DNA from: Planctomycetaceae bacterium
Lineage (GTDB): Bacteria > Planctomycetota > Planctomycetia > Pirellulales > Thermoguttaceae
Assembly: GCA_031283825.1 (NCBI GenBank)
Contig: JAITAZ010000057.1
Coordinates: forward strand, 1 to 9,655
Direction of reading: 5' to 3'
Length of the DNA stretch: 9,655 nt
Shown: in pieces, positions 7,354-9,655 of the stretch
How the letters are laid out: every line of letters begins with the position of its first letter
Numbering within the stretch: position 1 is the first letter of the stretch
The notes under the pieces: generated by a model
The model's database searches: none
What the model was told of the DNA's origin: nothing
Seen by the model: only the letters and a program-made list of their open reading frames with translations
Program-made: the position numbers and the translations under genes

Positions 7354-7559
7354 TATGAATTTAAAAAACATGAACGGTTACAAAAAAACATTTGTTCCCG
7401 TTCAAAGTGTATTCTTTTTCAAGTCTCTTTCAAGAACTTTTAAGGAGACAATGGGAACATAATATTTTTTCACATTAACGATATAGCGGCTCAAAAGACA
7501 AAACAAAAATTCCACTGTTATATTACAATTTAACAACTACCTAACCAATATCAATTATT
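7354..7559. other. Noncoding upstream region of ATPase gene
   Basis: AT-rich sequence holding a copy of the GTGAACGGTTAC-like motif (CATGAACGGTTAC, 7369-7381). It also has an imperfect inverted repeat, TGTTCCC (7393-7399) with GGGAACA (7453-7459) and inner GTCTC/GAGAC arms (7423-7427, 7445-7449). The promoter of the ATPase gene probably lies here. There is no Shine-Dalgarno before its start. Confidence 0.45.
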
Positions 7560-9065
7560 ATGACAATGCGCGAGTTATTAGAATATCACGGAGTTTTGAG
7601 CAATCCGTTTTCAGAAGAAGACGCTCAAAACGACAAGATATTCAAAGAGTCTTGTATCAAGACTTCGTTTCATTCGGCTTGGGATAAGATTTACGGTAAT
7701 CCTGCCGAACCATCAACTTCTATTGTGTTTGGCGAGCGCGGCTCTGGCAAAACGGCACTGAGATTTCAAATTATTCAGAAAATTTCAGAATATAACGCCG
7801 ACCATCCAAACGCCGGCGTACTTGTAATCGATTACTCCGACTTAAATCCGTTTATCGACCGTTTTCGTCAACGATTCTCCAGCGGTCGAAAAATACAAAA
7901 AATACTCGCCAAATGGGAATTAAAAGATCACCTCGACGCAATACTATCGCTCGGCGTTACGCAACTAATCGACCGCATCCTCGATTCGGGACGTCAATTG
8001 CATCCTGCCGCAAACGACAGTAAACCGCTTCCGGTTAGTAATCTTAATAAATTTCAAGTCCGTGATCTTTTGTTGCTCGCTTCGAGTTATGATACGTCCC
8101 GAAACGAAACGCCGCTGAATAGATGGGTTCGACTTTCAAAATCGCTGCGGTATTCAACGTTGACTTCAGTCGCAACAAACATGAAAGAATTAGCAATCGG
8201 CGTAGTTGGTTCGGCGGCAACGGCGGGTTTTTGGTATAAGTTATCGGGCGGATTTAGTTTTCTTTTGAATTATTGGTTTTACGTTATTGCGGCGTTGTTT
8301 TGGGTACTGTTTTTCTGCAAGACGACATCGCGATTTCTTAAAGCATGGTCGATAAAAAATTCGTTGAGAGTGTTGCCTCATTTGAAATCGGACTTGTTAA
8401 AAATTTTGCTACGGCTTAAGAAAAACGATTTCAGCGGAATGCCGTTTCCAATTGATCGCGGGACGGATCATCGTTATCAGATGCTTGAGAAATTGCTGGA
8501 TATTAGCAATTCGCTAGGATTGAAAGGATTGATTGTAATAGTTGACAGAATCGACGAACCGCATTTGGTAAATGGTTCGCCGGAGTTAATGAAATTGATA
8601 GTCTGGTCAATTTTGGACAACAAGTTATTAAAACATGAGAACGTTGGATTCAAATTGCTTTTGCCGGATCAGCTTCTTACTTACATGGAACGAGAGAGCA
8701 ACGAATTTATTCAGCGGGCGAGAATTGACAAACAAAATCTTGTACGATCTCTTGAGTGGTCGGGCGAATCGTTATTTGATTTATTGAATGCGAGAATTTC
8801 CGCCTGCGCCTCCGATGGCAAATCTCCAACGATTACAGATTTTTTCAGTCCGCCGATTGATCGAAACAGATTAGTAAATGCGTTTGCAAAGTTACGCGCA
8901 CCGCGCCATTTATTTAAGTTTTTATATACATTGTTTACGCAACATGTTCATAGTTATTCAGATTCTGCTCCAGTGTGGAAAATTTCAGAAACTACATTTG
9001 AAACGACTCTAGCATTATATCTCCGTAACCGCGAAGCGGCAGAAAAAAATTTAGGGATAATTTAA
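7560..9065 (+). CDS. P-loop NTPase with two internal transmembrane helices
   Basis: A 501-residue protein. The N-terminal part has NPFSEED (15-21) and a clear Walker A, GERGSGKT (58-65). Two hydrophobic segments (about 211-225 and 236-253) sit in the middle, so the protein is probably anchored in the inner membrane with the NTPase lobes in the cytoplasm. A Walker B-like strand, GLIVIVDRIDEP (323-334), follows them, and RAPRHLF (446-452) could be a later sensor-type arginine region. A P-loop domain interrupted by a TM hairpin between Walker A and B recalls KAP-family NTPases, but the Walker B is not the usual KAP form, so this is only a resemblance. The protein could equally be a lineage-specific ATPase. 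Start at 7560 or 7566 (second Met) cannot be separated. It is flanked on both sides by copies of one mobile element and precedes the CRISPR array. Confidence 0.85.
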   Translation: MTMRELLEYHGVLSNPFSEEDAQNDKIFKESCIKTSFHSAWDKIYGNPAEPSTSIVFGERGSGKTALRFQIIQKISEYNADHPNAGVLVIDYSDLNPFIDRFRQRFSSGRKIQKILAKWELKDHLDAILSLGVTQLIDRILDSGRQLHPAANDSKPLPVSNLNKFQVRDLLLLASSYDTSRNETPLNRWVRLSKSLRYSTLTSVATNMKELAIGVVGSAATAGFWYKLSGGFSFLLNYWFYVIAALFWVLFFCKTTSRFLKAWSIKNSLRVLPHLKSDLLKILLRLKKNDFSGMPFPIDRGTDHRYQMLEKLLDISNSLGLKGLIVIVDRIDEPHLVNGSPELMKLIVWSILDNKLLKHENVGFKLLLPDQLLTYMERESNEFIQRARIDKQNLVRSLEWSGESLFDLLNARISACASDGKSPTITDFFSPPIDRNRLVNAFAKLRAPRHLFKFLYTLFTQHVHSYSDSAPVWKISETTFETTLALYLRNREAAEKNLGII

Positions 9066-9072
9066 TATAGTA

Positions 9073-9313
9073 ACTCATGTTACGCACTTGCTGCTCCAGA
9101 CAGGTAGGCAACCGCAGACTCAGGTAGGCGACCGTAGGTTCACAACCTTTCGCCGAAAGGTCGCGTCGGCGTTAGCCGACGGTAAATCTGAAATGATTTT
9201 AATTATTGTCGAATCCTTTTTACCGTTGCCTTCGGCAACGCGACCTTTCGGCGAAAGGTCGCCTACCAGATCAATTACCGCCTACTGACGGACAACTACT
9301 GCGTAACATGAGT
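9073..9313 (-). mobile_element. MITE-like element, copy 2, abutting the CRISPR array
   Basis: A 241-bp segment with the same 14-bp terminal inverted repeats as copy 1 (9073-9086 and 9300-9313), inverted relative to it. The inside is almost wholly palindromic: CCTTTCG/CGAAAGG (9146-9160), CGTCGGC/GCCGACG (9164-9181), CGTTGCC/GGCAACG (9224-9240) and a 23-base near-perfect palindrome with 11-bp arms (9240-9262). A tandem 20-bp repeat starting CAGGTAGGC lies at 9101-9140. Its interior carries a 57-bp module also found free at 4004-4060. No transposase is encoded. Its right end coincides with the loss of half of the outermost CRISPR repeat. No clear target duplication is seen. Confidence 0.8.
9148..9204 (-). 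repeat. 57-bp dispersed module, copy 2
   Basis: The reverse complement matches 4004-4060 at 55 of 57 positions by eye. This copy is nested inside mobile element 2, whereas the other lies in a hairpin cluster without the element's ends. Confidence 0.8.
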
Positions 9314-9516
9314 ACATATTTTATCGTCGTTATCGACCCAGCTACAAAACGAAATCCGCACGAAAAATCTACAATAGTAGAAATTTTATTGTCGTTATCG
9401 ACATAGTTACAGGATTCTGTGGTGTGCTACAATCTACAAAAGTAGAAATTTTATCGTCGTTATCGACTATAATAATGCTCAAGTTCTAAACCAGCATCTA
9501 CAAAAGTAGAAATTTT
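9302..9516 (-). CRISPR. Orphan type V-A (Cas12a-type) CRISPR array, three spacers
   Basis: Two full 36-bp repeats (9367-9402 and 9432-9467) differ at two positions (9375 and 9390). Half-repeats bound the array: 9318-9337 keeps only the distal part and 9496-9516 only the handle part. Spacers are 29, 29 and 28 bases (9338-9366, 9403-9431, 9468-9495) and unrelated to each other. On the minus strand each full repeat starts GTCGATAACGAC and ends with the handle AATTTCTACTTTTGTAGAT (loop TATT instead of TTTT in the repeat at 9367). The TCTAC/GTAGA stem and AATTTCTAC start are the hallmark of Cas12a repeats, in which Cas12a itself trims the pre-crRNA. The minus-strand order would be spacer 9468-9495 first. 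No cas12a, cas1, cas2 or cas4 gene is visible, nor a leader. Any Cas12a would have to be encoded elsewhere. Confidence 0.92.
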
Positions 9517-9655
9517 CTACATACTCTAAAATCAAGAAAAATATTGTCTCGGATTCGATCAGAAATAATCGCGAAACGAGTTTTAAGATCACGCTAAATC
9601 AAGGCGACAAAAATACAATTTTCTGGACAACCGACCTAACAATGGAATACGTAAG
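9517..9655 (+). pseudogene. argJ: 5'-truncated argJ-like remnant (C-terminal end), running off the window
   Basis: An open frame without any ATG, GTG or TTG start before 9642 follows a stop at 9507-9509 inside the last CRISPR half-repeat. Its translation includes SFKITLNQGDKNTIFW followed by TTDLTMEYV. This fits the conserved end of ArgJ (bifunctional glutamate N-acetyltransferase / ornithine acetyltransferase of arginine synthesis). In that family a beta-strand and LxxG turn precede W-[GT]-x-DLT-x-[DE]-YV and then an INAxY terminus, which would lie just past the window. ArgJ is about 400 residues, so at least 85 percent of the gene is missing here. The segment can only be a remnant, a displaced 3' duplicate, or an assembly junction. 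The match is from memory of the family. Confidence 0.6.

Noticed and set aside
7393..7459. TGTTCCC/GGGAACA imperfect inverted repeat as an attenuator
   Set aside because: The arms are short and far apart with unequal internal loops; noted under the intergenic region but not called as a regulatory element.
9338..9366. CTACAAAA in the first spacer looked like a further degenerate CRISPR repeat
   Set aside because: The GTAGA arm and the rest of the repeat are absent, and spacing fits a normal 29-base spacer.
9088..9406. Two 66-residue frames across element 2 and the array
   Set aside because: They translate hairpins and CRISPR repeats; no start context or protein family supports them.
9302..9516. 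Array transcribed on the plus strand
   Set aside because: Only the minus strand places AATTTCTAC...GTAGAT directly 5' of each spacer, as Cas12a requires, and puts the handle-less half-repeat at the distal end.

Overview
The window is AT-rich bacterial DNA carrying six complete protein genes, a 5'-truncated gene remnant at the right edge, and an unusual amount of structured, repetitive intergenic sequence. Several features suggest a Planctomycetota-like (perhaps Pirellulales-like) bacterium: an exported multi-WD40 protein, an exported protein with a Pro/Thr/Gln-rich linker and a WGRFxPxxW-type domain, no Shine-Dalgarno sequences before the starts, and a tract of reiterated ATCCGT. This assignment rests on remembered family features and is an inference.

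Left part (1-4080): a noncoding stretch with an ATCCGT tract, then an exported double-propeller WD40 protein (295-2403). A long hairpin follows, then a PatB/MalY-type PLP-dependent C-S lyase (2506-3717). Between this gene and the convergent GH16 gene lies a dense cluster of nested hairpins (3831-4061). Middle part (4081-7160): a secreted GH16 beta-glucanase on the minus strand, a 383-base gene-free AT-rich stretch, a small putative lipoprotein on the minus strand, and a divergent exported protein with a long low-complexity linker. Right part (7161-9655): two copies, in opposite orientation, of a short non-autonomous element bounded by ACTCATGTTACGCA inverted repeats. They flank a two-TM P-loop ATPase. 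The second copy abuts a CRISPR array.

The most striking item is that array (9302-9516). Its 36-nt repeats, read on the minus strand, end in AATTTCTACTTTTGTAGAT, the Cas12a (type V-A) crRNA handle, with spacers of 28-29 nt. No cas gene is present in the window. Both outer repeats are halves. One ends at the terminal inverted repeat of the mobile element. The other ends in an open frame that resembles the last part of ArgJ (ornithine acetyltransferase). The array therefore looks like an orphan island cut at both ends by rearrangement, yet all three spacers keep an intact crRNA handle.

The protein genes do not form one evident pathway. They alternate in strand and are separated by noncoding gaps, so most are probably transcribed singly.
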